A stretch of 64,000 nucleotides of DNA from Apteryx mantelli (Eukaryota; Chordata; Aves; Apterygiformes; Apterygidae). The position numbers and the translations under genes are program-made. The notes beneath the pieces were generated by a model. It was not told the DNA's origin, ran no database searches, and saw only the letters and a list, made by a program, of their open reading frames with translations. Below, piece by piece: positions 39,831-52,965 of this stretch (position 1 is the stretch's first letter; each line of letters begins with the position of its first letter). The stretch spans positions 2,914,001-2,978,000 of the forward strand of contig NC_089984.1 in the NCBI RefSeq assembly GCF_036417845.1. Reading direction: 5' to 3'.

Positions 39831-42800
39831 GGAAGAGATGGGAGACACAGCGGGGCAGCAGCTGTATGTGGTTCAGTCAGTTCTCAGTGCAGCATTCCTG
39901 CAGCTGCCGGGCCCTGGCAGACTTTGGTTTCACTTCTCCTAAGACTATGAGTCTTAACAAAGCAGGATGAGATAAAAAGAGACAAAAAACATTTTTGTGG
40001 TGTAATGTCATGAGAATAGTATGCAAAATTAAGGGACGATCCTTGCTTGGGATAACTCTTTCCTCACAACAGCCAACCTGGAAAAATAATCCCTTTGTGA
40101 GGTCCCAGGCAATGGATACTCAGCTCAGCAAATGGGCTGATTTAAAGCTCCTGATGATCTTTTGAGGGTTTCAACAGGTTAAAACCTCTTGAAATAACAG
40201 CACATTTCCTGATTCCTGAGCGTTCCCACCCCTCCCGAAAGCAGCAACAACTTTCCTTCAGACAGAATATTCCCTGAAGCAGTCTCACCATCTCATCTGT
40301 GGGACTCTTCAAACTATCTACAGTTCTCTCCTGGTATCCCTGGGGACAGCCTATCTCCAGGCAGCCCGTGCAAAGACAACTCACATGCTGTGTTGGCACA
40401 AAAAGGAGGAAGAGGTTACCAGTTGCAGTCCAGCTGCAGCGGCAGAAGGGGCTCAGATGCCTTCCTTCCCAAGGTCCGTGGAGGAGGAGGGAGCAGAGCG
40501 CTGTCCCTGCTGCCAGAGCACACCACTCGCTCCTATCACGCAATGGGCTATTATTCCTTCTGCTCCACGCATTCGGGAGTGTCACAGATTGCCACTCCCT
40601 CTAGTCCATTATCCTGCTAACATGTAATTTACCTGAGGGCTGGAATCTGCTCTGAAAGGAGACACCTGTCCTACCTAGGCTCACTTGTGAATATTTTTGT
40701 GGTGCTACAGAACAGCTGAGAGTCAGAAAAAATTATTTCTATCTGGTGCAGCAGAGTGTGAGCTGATATTGCCAGTGACTTCCATAGTCTGAAGGATGTA
40801 CTGCATATGGACTGCTCTCGACCTCCCTTGGGGCTGGCGGTGCACTGGGGCACTGTGCAGAGCGGGGTTTGTAGTCACACTCTGCCTGATTCACTCCAAC
40901 GAGCTTGTGCAGGAAATCCACCTGTCTCTCTCCTGCTCTTCTCATAGCTTCCCAGTGTGTAACCAACAGTGGTCTGGAAAAGGAAAACCTCTCCTTTAGC
41001 AGTCCCCGAAATGAATGTTGGAGTCTTCTTTAAAAAAATTAAAAAAAAAAAAAAATCCAACCCCAGGGGATGGAAGAAACTGGGGACAAAACTGTGTTTC
41101 ACTCTCGCTAGCCATGGGGTTCAGTTTCAGAGGGAAGTTGTGTCTTTTCTTACTCTTCTCTAAGGATGCCTGTCTGGACCACAGCAAAATGTTACTTTTT
41201 CTGCTAGGTGACTGTACACGCCTGACTTTCAATTACTTCCATCTAGCCAATTATCTCCAGGTATCTGTATGCAGTTACCACAGCCCCCCTCAGTCAATTT
41301 TAGCATGCCCTGTAGTTCTCCCTTGGACTTCATCACTTTCCGGTTGGTAATGTTTCTGGCCAAGCACTTGCCACCTGCTCCGCAGTGACTATGGAGCTCT
41401 CTGCTGAGAGGTGGGCAAGCAGCGAGCACAGACTGTGGGTGTATTTTCTGCAACATCGCCTTCCAAGACTCCTCTCAGCTCTTTGCAACATGCCCACGCA
41501 CTTGCAAGTTCCAGCGACCTAGAGCTTACTTTGCTGAAGCAGCACAGTTTGTGCCTTGGTCTGATTCCTGTCTTCTTTCCTGATGTTAATATCTGCCAGA
41601 TCTGACTAAGCAATGTTAGCTAAAAAGCAAACGTGTTCTTTGGAAAATCTAAATAAGACCTCCTTGATTCAAAGCTATAAGAATTGGCCTTTACTAAAGA
41701 CTAGCTTGAGGCAGCTTGAAGTCCTGGCTCAAGTCTGGCTCACCCTCTCATGAGCAGTGACTCAGACCTGAGTCTGACTCTTCACCCGGAGGGAGAAGAG
41801 GAAATGCGGAAAAACAGGATCAAATATGGCGAGACAAGAAACCACATCCCCCTTTTTCCAGCATACACAGACACCAATATAACTTGCCTTCCTTTTAAGG
41901 AGAGGCCATCAGAGAGACTGGTTTCCTTCTCATCTAGCTATGGCCACTCCTGATCTCTTTACACCAAGTAGTAATAGTAATTCCCCCAAGCTGAGCTTGA
42001 TGGAGAGAGGTGCAGAGTGGGAGCTGAGCATTAGGTATGCTCTTCTCCAGTGACTTTCAGTCCTCCATTGCAGCTTGGAGAGGGCTCTTGCTGAAAGAAG
42101 GAGATTTTGCAGAAAGAATCCAGCACCTCTGCAGAGGCTTCATATACCACCAGGATGAAGCGATTTCCTGCTGTCCCCTCAATCTGTCTCTGCAGTGGTC
42201 TCAGCTGGTATCTCACTATTGCCAGTATTTCAGCCCCATGGATACTCCCTGCCCCTCCCAAAGCTCTGATAAAATCGAGCTGGGAGGCCGCCAGAATGAC
42301 CTCAATTCACAATGAACTATTGCACAGAATGTTAAGCCACAAATGAGCCAGTATAAACAGCCATAATCAGATCTCTGGAAGCATCAGCATTTCTGCCTTG
42401 GAGGCTTATCCGCCATCAGCTGAAATGAGATCTGTGCATGCTGCAGCCTGTAGTTCATGGAACATCTGGGCTATGTTTGTATCCCCAGTCACTCAGAGAG
42501 TTGTAGAAGAGTTTTATACTAGAGGACTGATAGCTTTGGCCAGCATCGGACAGTGAATGGGGATCTTTGGCATTCAGTAGGTATCAAATATCACCTAAGG
42601 AGGGAGTTGGTGTAGAGACCTTCTTGGGCTCAGTACCACAGCACAGAATCCACATTTCCAGGCTTAAAAATGAAGATCCTTAGTTTCCGATTGGCAGAAA
42701 TGAATATGGGTCAATTAAGATCTATTTTTATGAGGGAAGAATGTGTCCTATGATTTTTAACTTGGTTTATGAAGAGACGTCTGAATATTTTCAATGACCT

Positions 42801-45800
42801 TTGCTCCTCTCTGGGTATTAACGGGGAAGCACTGAGGTGAAAATTTACATTTCCATGGTGTTAACTGTCTGATGCCTCCTGATATAGCAGCACCAGGTCA
42901 GCCGCACATTCAAGAGGACTTGGCTCTCTAACGTCAGGTGAATGATTAGCCCTGTCAGATTATAGCTCAGATTTGCAATCTCTCCATCTGCCAAGACCAC
43001 TGACAGGAAACATGCAAAGACTATAACCCACCGGTTGAGCCCAGCCTTCCTCTTAATACATTTTCAGTATGGCAACATCTTTGGCACACTGAGTTGGTGG
43101 GACTCCGCTATCTTGAATGGCCAACGAAATGTTGCGCTCCTTGTGACAATCTTGCAGGTTCCTGATAAAAAGGCATGGGATCTGCACAGACCAGGTGAAA
43201 AAGGGGAGAGGGCATGGCCTTGTTTACAACCTACCCTCCATGCACAAGCAAAAGTAAAATGATTCAAATCGTAACATTGAAATTCAGCCCCACAGTTGTT
43301 CCCACACAAGCAAAATTCAGTAAAAAGATGCTTCTGGGATGAACCTTCTCTTTTGACAACTGTGACTGAGAGAGTATATCCTAAAATATTCCCTCCACTG
43401 GTTTTAGGAAGAAGGGACTCACCCAGACATCCTTCTCACAATCTTCACTTTACCCACTTGTTGAGATCTTGATTTTTTCCTTTCCTTTCATTCTCCTAAA
43501 AATATTTTACCTTATTTTTCCTACTGGCTATATTTGCCACTGTAGAAATAATGCATTTCTATTATCTGTCTGAAAAAGGAAGGAAAGACAATTAAAAATC
43601 CAGCTACAAAATTAGGATAAAAATGAAGAATTCTCAACATAAAAATCAAGGTTATTTCATATATTTTTGAAATGATTTTCCTCTTATAATGACAAAAACT
43701 CAATGAAGGGGAGAGGGAGGAGGGGATTACTCAATAATAATCACACTACTGTTCATCCACAAAGTAAAACATTGGACTGCTTTATCATTGATGCTGATAT
43801 TGATATTGGATCCCAGCAGAACTGACTTGAACATAGTTTAAGTCACAGGTAAGAATGTCCCAAACATTTAGATTTTATCTGGAGATAGTGTCAGAGGATA
43901 CAGCTTCTGTCTAGTTGTAAATTAGTGAACAAGAGCCACCAAAGTAGAATAAAAATATTCCTCTACTTTGCAGGCACTCAGAGGTCAAATAAAAGTCTGA
44001 AACAGTTGCTGACCACTAGCCCACGTGATAGTCACAGAGGAAAGACGAAATTTTGGACTTTTCTGAACTTTGAAGTAGAGTTTTTGTGGAATTTTAAATT
44101 TCTAAATTTTTATTTTTCAAAATTTCATTTTTTGAGTCTTTCTTTTTTCAAATTTTTGTTGCCATTTGAAATTGTTTTTGAATGAGTTTTTTGCAAGATA
44201 TATGATGTTAGAGGAAATCCCTAATGCCAGGTTCTATTTGTTTTAGTAAAAACCAAGTCACATCAATACAACAGCAACTTTAACAAGGCCCCCTGCTCTC
44301 AGAGGGGCTTCCTGCAAAGGCATCAGCACCAGAAGGCAGTAGGGGGAGTCACAAGAGTTTGGAGAGGGAAGGCAACCGAGCAGTCTCACTACAAATGAAG
44401 TCGTAAGACCAGCTTGCAAGTTATAACCCACCCATTGTGCTTTCAAGGTACAGTTTGGGAGCATCCTTGGGGGGCTGCATGTCCTTGGACCATGCTCCTG
44501 TGGCACGTGACAGTGTAGTAGCTGTGCGCCTTGCGACTCCTGCCCACTCCTTTCTGTAAGTCTCCTCAGGCAGTGATGGTTCCATGCAGGGACCTGAGGG
44601 TCTGCCCCAGAGGATAATGCCTGTCGGAAGCCAAGAGTGCTTCCCTTAATGCTTGCCAACATCTTTCCCACTGTTTACAGCTTCTCCAAGATGGGCATGA
44701 GAGTGGGGATCCCCTCTGAGCTCCTCTGGCCCTTGACAAGGCACTCCCTTCGTGGGCAGGTGGGTGCAGGTCGCTGGGGGAGCAAGGGAGGTGGTGTACC
44801 CTGCACTCGCACCCCAAGCCCCCCTTGCTCCCCACCTGTTTTACCTGGGCCATATCACCTCCCTGCTGCAGTGAGGGAACACAACAGGCTCTTTTTTTCC
44901 TATTATCTCCCCTGTTGTGAGGAGAGATGTCCCACCCTCCCATAACAACATCAGCCCAAGCATTTGATAAAGGGGGAAGAAGGTCTGGGTTGGCGGCAGG
45001 ATGCTAAGGGTCTATGATATGAACAGTGTTCATCAGTGAGAATATAAATCCTGGAATACTGTGAAAAGGAGTTACAACTCCATGTCTGCTCAGGAGGTTA
45101 TCTGAGAGCACAGGATATTTCACGGGGAGGCATGAACTGCTTTCTCTTTTCATTTTTTTGTAGCATAGCTACAGCCAGAAGGCTAGTACCTGTGGCAATG
45201 CAGGGAACAGGCTCAGATTTTAATTGCAGTTACTCTTTCCTAAATTGCTCTTTGTTACGTGACCTTTAGCTAGCTACTCTCTGGTTATATAAGTGTGGAC
45301 ATCTGAGATGGAATACTGTGTGTGGGACAGTGCTCCCCTGCAAGAAAAAGGGAAAGTCTGGGCAGCAGAGGGTGCTGTGAAAGCGTTTGTGAGCTAAAGA
45401 ATCTCCTGAACTCTCAAGGTAGCATTTTTGTATATTTAAAAAGGTTGTGCACCTCCCCTCAGATATGAAGTCTAGTCACGTAGAGCTCTACTGATCCCCA
45501 GCAGGGCTGTGGTCTTTACATCCAGAGCACAGCCCTCTGGCACTGCAGGTAAGACAGTGATGGAGAGCAGCAGTACATGGTCATCCCCTCTGTGGTCCAG
45601 TTGTGTTTTGGCCATGAGTCCCGCAGAGAGTGGAGGAGCTTGGTGCTCTGGAGACCAGCTCAGACTCCTGAGGAGACTAGGCACTCTTGGTTATGTCTCC
45701 TCCTGGTCTTTGTGGTGTCCCAGGGAGTTCAGCGCCCATGTTTGGAGAGTGCCCAGGGACATGCTCACCTGCATGAGAAACCACCAGTGGAGTTTGTGCC

Positions 45801-45854
45801 CCCATGTCTGCCATTCACGCTGTGATCGTAATGACAGGGCAGGGAGGCGCTCAG

Positions 45855-46095
45855 CACAATATGCACGAGGGTTGTGAGCTAGGTATGGTCCAGGGAGCCC
45901 ACAGAAGCACAGCCTGCTCTCCAACCTACTGATGCCCAGAAGTGGAAGGGAACTGGCGATTTGGGGAGGCTGATTGCCCCTGCCCGTGCAGGGGATGTGA
46001 ACCCCAGGACAGAAGCACTGCAGTGATGGAGCCCTCTCTGCTGGAAGGATGGGGAAATGCCAGCTCTGCTTGGGTTCAGCCCTTTCACAATCCAT
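45855..46095 (+). repeat. Unidentified dispersed repeat, copy 1
   Basis: It shares with 55685-55950 the ordered blocks 'GTTGTGAG(C/A)TAGGTATG(G/A)TCCA', 'CACAGAA', 'GG(G)GATG(T)GAACCC..GG.GACAGAAGCACTGCAG', 'GATGGAGCCCT', 'GGGGAAATGCC' and 'TGGGTTCAGCCC'. The similarity spans about 250 bp with insertions. I cannot assign a family; an unusual CR1 segment or a nonautonomous element is possible. Confidence 0.5.
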
Positions 46096-46639
46096 ATTAT
46101 TAACTGCAACTCCACCAACCGTGTTTATGCTGCTTTGTCTGGATTAAGCGTGTTTTCTTTGCATTCATTCCAATGCACTGATAAGTTATCCTAATATTTC
46201 AATACCATTAACCAGCACTGGATGTGAATGAGCGTTCAGGCTCATTCTCCAGGTTCCCATGTGGTGGTCTCGGGTTTCACTTGGAAGTTAAGCTCCGCAG
46301 ATATGCAGGAGATGTTTCCAATGTGAGCAAGAAGATTTTTTAACTCCAGGGATAATAAGCCTGCCTAACAGCCTTAATTTGCTCTGGGATTTCTGTTCCA
46401 AAAGATTTGTTGCAAGAGATTTTCTAGTTCTAGGGAAAATGAGAGTTTGAAGCATCTTCATTTGCAGGGAAGTAAGCAGTTCTGTTTCACTCACACCAGC
46501 ACAAAACATGAGCACTGTGTGCTGGGAAGCTCTATGCAGAGTGGTAGAGCAGTGTCTTATCAGGCTCCTGCTTAGATGGCAGGGTGTATGGCATGTGGAT
46601 GTGCTGCATTGGCCAAGGGGCAGGTACAGCCCTGGTGCT

Positions 46640-47300
46640 TCATGTTCCCACACTCCATCCTCAGGTCCCACCACATTTCTCAACTCCTGCTTGGTAAGAG
46701 AAAGTGCACCCCTGGGCTGGGGCCTCTGGTCTGACCCCAGCTCTAGCAGGGCCAACATCGCAGCTACAGCAGGTTGCTCAAGGCCCTGTCCAGGCAAGTC
46801 TGGACAATCCTCAAAAATGGAGAGCACCCACTGCTTGGGGACCTGCCCCAGGGCAGCACCAGGCACATGGAGAAGGACTGTGTCCTAGGGCCAGCCGGGA
46901 TTTCCCATATTGCAGTTTGTGCCATAGTCTCATGCTTTCACTGTGCCCCTCTGAGCAGAGTCTGGCCTCGTCTCTGTAACCCCTTTGGGCAGTGGAGGAT
47001 GCAGTTGGATCCCCCTTCACCTTCTTGTTTCCCAGGTGAACAAGCCTGGCTTCCACAGCCTCTTTTCGTGCGCCCTGGCCTCCAGCCCCACCATCGCTGT
47101 GGCCCTGCGCTGGACTCATTCCAGTTTGTGGATGTCTGTCTTGCATGAGGGAACCCAAAACTGGATAGTGTCCTGATTTGGCCTTGCCAGTGTCAAACAG
47201 AGGGAATAATCCCTTCCCTGGGCTTGCTGGATGTGGTCTGGCCAGTTTGTCCATTATCCTTTGCAGATCTACCATCTGTGGCATGGAGGAGACTTATCAA
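46640..47300 (-). repeat. Old CR1 LINE fragment
   Basis: Homologous over about 600 bp to the intronic copy at 12840-13450, in the same orientation. It contains the complemented tail (46690-46810) and the complemented RT C-terminal region ('GCGCTGGACTCATTCCAG', 'CAAAACTGGATAGTGTCC'). It is heavily diverged and 5' truncated. Confidence 0.7.
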
Positions 47301-50300
47301 ATTGTCCTTGGCTGTCAGGCTGTGGGCCCAGATGTTAAAATGCCTTAAACAAGATCAGGAAAGCAACTGTCATTCTCTGTCTTGCTGGACACCTGAGTAG
47401 TCCTTGCTGTGGGCTCTCTGTGAGTATAGCTGTCTGCTCACCATGTGCATTTCCTTTCCTTTTAAGAGAATGGCAGGACTAGGTGAGGAATCATCCTTCC
47501 TTTGGAGCAGCTGAGCCTGTCCAGGGAGAGAGGTTAAGGAGGTGGGGCAGAGGCTGGAGAAATAATGGGGTAGGTGTAGGGAGAGCTGCGGGCTCATAGC
47601 TTGTGCAGAGAGACACCGAGAGGAGCAGGTATTTCTGAAGAGGGCATGAAAGGAAGCACTTCTGAAGGACAAAGGAATACTAGGTGGGCTTCACTGCAAC
47701 TCACAAAGACACTGAGTTAGCTGAAGGTGAGTCTGGAAGCAAGAACCTGCCTGTGAGGGATCAGTGAGTATGGGCAGAAGTGGATCTAACTCCTTTTTAT
47801 CGGTAGCTCTTGGGGTGGACTGTCTCTTCCAGCCCCCTGGTGGAAGCTAGCTCTGCTAAACCTGGAGGCTTTCTGGAGAGCTCCCTGTAAGGAACAGTCT
47901 CTTCATAGCTCTGCCTCAAAGCTCTGTGCCTCTCTGGGCACTTTTCTAAGGGTTTTAAGAGTCTCTTCTGTCTAAGCCAGTTCTGGTGATAGCAGATAAC
48001 TCTGAGGATGGTCTGGAGAGACCTGCAGCTTGAGAGATGTAAGGAGGACTGGGCTGGGGAGAAGTAGAGGTGTTAAAGCTTTGAGGTATAGTAGGATTAG
48101 TACCAGATCCTTGAGCTGTGGTGGCGGCAAGCTGAGGGAGAAGACTCTGATGTCACCTCTGCTGCATGGTGGCTGTCCCTGATGCTGGACATGAAGCAGG
48201 AAAGGCTTCCTGTGTTGGGTCATTGCTAGGAGCAGTGCAATCACTAATGATGCACTGTTTCAAGCCTGACAGTGTGCTCAGCAAACCAGACCAGAAAAGC
48301 CTCCGAGGAGGCTGACAGTGGCCTGTGCTGTCCTTTGAGAAGAGTTTACTCCCTTCAAGGGACCCAGGGTGAAGGAAGGGGCACTAGAAGTTTGCCATGC
48401 AATCCCTGTCCTTGCTGAACCCCTTGAAGCATCTGTATGGCAGCAATGTGAAGGACAGCATCACTGCTTGTTGCACAGCAGCCACCCCCCCTGTCCCTGG
48501 CTGTCCCCTTCCCCCTGGCTGTGGCAGGCCCAGCATCTTCCCCCAGGGCTAGTTTAGACCTGCTAGACAGAAACACCCCAGAGAGATGTGTGCAGTGTGT
48601 GGGGCTGAGCTGCAGGCCAGGTGCTGCCAGAGGTTGGGTGAGATGGCAAAGGCCCAGGTCTGGCGAAGGCTTTCTGAAAGGTGTGATGCAGAATAGGAAG
48701 ATTTGATCCTAGGCAGGGACCTGCAGCCAAGACTGGTACAAATACATGCACCTAAGACATGACTGAAGGGAGTATTAAAAGCGAAAGCTCAGAGTTTGAG
48801 CTTGTGTTTAGGGGAGGAAGGTGCATCCTGGCTCGGACACTTCCATAGGCCAAGAGCTGTGGGACAGCTGAAGTAAGCTGGGTCATGGCTGTCTGCTCAC
48901 ACCCAAGCAAAGAGGGTCAGAAGTTAAACTTAACTTTAATCAGCCATAAAGCGCAGAACCCTGGCTGTTCTTGTACTGCTGAGTGGCTTGTTGCACCTGG
49001 ACCTAACATGTCTGACCCAACACTGGCAGCTCTCTGGTGGATCCTCAAACCAGGACCTTACCGGGGCCAGTCAGTCAGTTTAGGACCTCAGCAAGCAAGG
49101 TCAGACTGGGTGCCTTAGTCTATGAACAGTGACCAAAATGCAAAAGGTCTTTTCAGCCCTTTGGTATGAAGTGGGCAAGGTAATTCCCACGTTTGGGTCT
49201 CTTCTACTCTCATTGCTTGTGATGTTTGCCTTGGAGGAAACAGCGCATCTTTTGGCTCTTACTGATGTTCCTCAAACGCAGTCTTTCATCACACCACAGC
49301 CACAGCCCTGTGTCTTCGAGCAATTCACGGTGGCTTGAGTCCATGGCTGATTCTGAGCATACAGCCAACAGCGGGCTCAGAAATCTCCAGTCATCACCAC
49401 TTGCTAGGAAATGTGCTCAGAGCGTTTCCTCTCTTGGGACGCAACTCATCCTCTGCTCCAGGAAATATCACAGGAAGTGCTATAGCATAGTGCCAAGGAA
49501 CCAAGGAACCCCAGCAGCTCTGAGGAACTCATATTCGTGCATACCAGAGCAAGAAATAGCTTATAGTCTGGCATAGCCAGTTTGAGCTGGGAAAGCAATC
49601 CCCCTCCAGACTTTGCCCCAGGTCGCTTGGAGTCACCGCAGAATTACTGGCCCACATGGACAACGCACTACTTGCTCAACAGGCTTCACCAGGGTCTCTC
49701 CCATCTCACATAACTTCCTCAGTGACTGTGTTCATACAACACTGCTGTCCCAACACTGTCATAGCAAGTGAGGAGGGAAGCAATGTGGGCCCACAGACAC
49801 ATATAACCTGCCCCACCAAGTCAGTGGCAGTGTTGGTGTAATCCAAAAGGGAGAAACAGTATCATAACTAAAGGCTATTTTGGACCTCTTTCTTCTGCCA
49901 ATGTTAAGCTGTGTCACTTCTACTTTTACTGTTCTTCCTTCTGTTTAGGGCCATAATTTTGGTCCATTCTGTTCAGCCAGGAGGGATCCCTCTGTAAATA
50001 GCTAGGGGGATGGGTTCCAGTGCCTTGCTTTGGTAGTGAGAAAATCCTATGACTAGCAACCCTCTAAATGTGGTAGGGATGAGCTGGTGTCAGTCCCACT
50101 CTGCAACTTGCCCTGCCTCTTGCTTGCATGCCCTGTGGCATCTTTCAGCATAAAACAGCTTGCAGTGCCATCCACTACCACTTTCCTCACAACCTATTGG
50201 CTGATATGCAAGTGGCTGTCAGTGTTTATGAACATGTTCCTAAATAAAAGGACTCCAAATACACTTCTGCTGCAGGGCTCACGGGCTCCTGGAAGAGCAA

Positions 50301-52799
50301 GTCACAGCCTGCTGGCTTGAAAATGAACTGAGCTGCTGCTGCAGCACTCACCTTGGATGGTGTGCTAAAAGTCTTGAGGTCCCAGGGGAAGAAGATGGAG
50401 GGTTGTGTAAGCCTCTGACGGGGAGAGGGAACCATGGGTGTTATGAGAGGGCTAGTCTCTGCACCAGTCTCTCCTCATTGCTGGGTGTGGGTGGAATGGT
50501 CCTGCTGGTCTCTCCAGCTCCTCTATGCCTGGACACTGTGACTCCAATCTCTGGGCAGAAACCAGTCTTTCAGGCCAGAGAGCCATGCTCCTGCTGGCCT
50601 GTTTCTTCTGGCCTTGCAGATCTCGCTTTCTCTCTGCCCCACATGGACAAGCAGGATGGAGAGTGCCCTGCTCAGCACTGCTGGGATAGGAGTACACAGT
50701 CTTGGATGTGCTCATGCGGAGGACATCCTGATCTTGACATGCTCTGACCACTATGTCCTGGGTGCCCTCTTGGCTGCGTTGCAGCCGTGGGCTGAGGTGC
50801 CCAGAGCTGGCCATGTACCAAGGAGAGCCGTGGGCACTGGGGCAGCTTTCCAGGTGCATAGAGGTGCACAACAAGTTCAGGTACACAATGTTTTGAGGTG
50901 TTGGGGAAGCTGCACTACCACTCTGGAATGAGGTGGCCCACTCCACTGTAGCCCTATCTTGGTTCCTGAAGTCTTTCTTATACCTAGCCCTCTTCCCTCC
51001 AAGCTGGATGTGTTCACTTCTTCTTCTGCAGGCCAGAAAAACAGGGGCTAGCCATAGTTTCTGGCTACAGGGAGCAGGAGCAGTGAAAGCAAACAACTCT
51101 TTCAAGAAGGACAAGACGTTTGACCTGCTATTTGATAACATAACTTCTGTTCTGCAGGCAACAGCTCCAGGGTCATCAGAGGTCATTTGTGTCATGATGG
51201 CCAAGTAGCCAAGGTTTACCCACTCCCTTTAGGTGGGAGTTACCAGCTGTGCCTTACCAGCATCTCTCCCAAAGGCTTAACTGGAGAATGAACTGATCCT
51301 TTGTAGATGCCAAGTCACTGTGAACAGCTTTTTCTTGGATGCTACTTTTGTTCCTTCTGGAACTTTTGTTCCTTCTGGAACAGGAGAAGGAACAGTATTT
51401 GAACCTGGTGTTACAGTATCTTACTGGACTAGATGAGTTTTAACACTCCCTTGCTGTACCAGTTGGTTACTGAAAAGGGCCTCCCTGCTGTGCACAGACT
51501 CCTGGAGACACCTGAAGGCTAGGCTTTGGACTGAAGTGCAGCCAGCGCTGCTGGCTCTAGCTCTAGGAAAGCTGTAATATGGATGATGTGCTGGAGGGGA
51601 GCACGTCCCACAGGACTCATCATTACTGTTGGACTTCGGTGCTAAGTCTTGCAAGGTTTCATCATGAGTCAGCATGGGAGCTGGACTGTGGGCAGAAAGG
51701 AGCAGGATTCATGGTGTTTGCTATATCCTCCAGCCCTGCAGGTGAGGTGATAGCAAAAGCACTGGCATCTCAGTAGCCTGAGCTCTCCATCTCTGAGTCC
51801 TTCTGCTGTTTCTCAGTTTCCTCAAAGTCTTTCACAACCTCCTCATCCCCATGAACAGTTACCTGCCTGGCTCCATGCTGGGTTGATGCTCCTTCGGGGT
51901 CCTGCTCTCTCATCAGCCCTGTTTCCCCTCAGGCTGCTGTGAGGGTTTGCATAGCCACATGCAGACACGCCCAGTGTTACTCATGTTGCATATTTGATGG
52001 GACCAATGCCTGAAATTTATGGAGTGATTTTCCCTGCTGCAGAGTACTTTACACTACACAGACACAATTGGAGGTTAGGTATCATCAGAAAGCCAAGCTC
52101 TGTACCAGGGAATTAGTCATAAATGCTTCCTTACAGAGATCTGTCTGTTGATGCTGTACCTTACAGGAGGCCTTGTAAGCTCAGAAGGTCTCAGGAGAAG
52201 AGGTGAATGTGAAGCCCAAACAATTCAAAGACAATGTGAGTGATCCTCCCCACTCCCCATTTAGCTTAGCAGTTCTTGCTTTGGCTTCATTTTGCCAGGC
52301 CTGCTCAGGGAAAAAGCAACATTCCTGGTCCTGTCCTTGCAACCAACAACTAATAATTAACCAGGCCAAATCCACCACACACTTAGAGCTGCTTTGATCC
52401 CTTACTACCAGTGAGGAGTCCTGGGGCACCAGCTGTGGGTCAACTCCTACATCCTAACACAAGAGTAGGGGCTCCAAGGGCGCCTATGCAGGAAGCTCTT
52501 GAGGGTCCAGGGGACAGCACAAGGAAGGCAGGATCTGAACTGTGACTCTGTGCAGCTCCCACGCTTCCTGTCCTTCCTTCCCCAGCTGGCAGAAAGGGGA
52601 CAGGTCAAATATCTCACCTATGACCCTGGCAGAAATATACCCAAGTGGGTCGCAAGTGTTTTGTTCTTGGTGAACACTGGAAGGGAGCTACAAAACAATG
52701 CAGACTAGAAATGCATTAATTGCTGGCCCAGAGATGATTTTTCCATGTGCCCAGATGGTTATGCTTGTTTTCCTGGCTTCTGCCTGGATGCAGCTCTGC

Positions 52800-52965
52800 A
52801 GTCAGAAAGGTCTGTCTAAGAGCCGTGGTAGCCCTGGCCTGGCACTGGTGATAGTCCTGCTGTAAGCTAGAGGCTGGACTGCAGACTCTGGAGGTCCCTT
52901 CCCATCACCATTGCTCTTCAAGGAGTGCTGGCAGGTCTGTGACTTTCCTGGAAGACATGCAACTG
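52800..52965 (+). repeat. Probable CR1 3'-tail fragment
   Basis: 'GGCACTGGTGATAGTCCTGCTGTAAGC...GACTCTGGAGGTCCCTTCCCATC' combines the block shared by 37500-37625 with the 'TCCAGAGGTCCCTTCCAACC' tail seen intact at 55540. It is short and diverged. Confidence 0.45.

Noticed and set aside
43480-44230. AT/T-rich block as a possible origin or matrix-attachment element
   Set aside because: Base composition alone does not support a specific function.
45285-45292. TATATAAG as the promoter of lipase C
   Set aside because: It lies 13 kb from the first coding exon and I cannot find a donor that links it, so the assignment would be guesswork.
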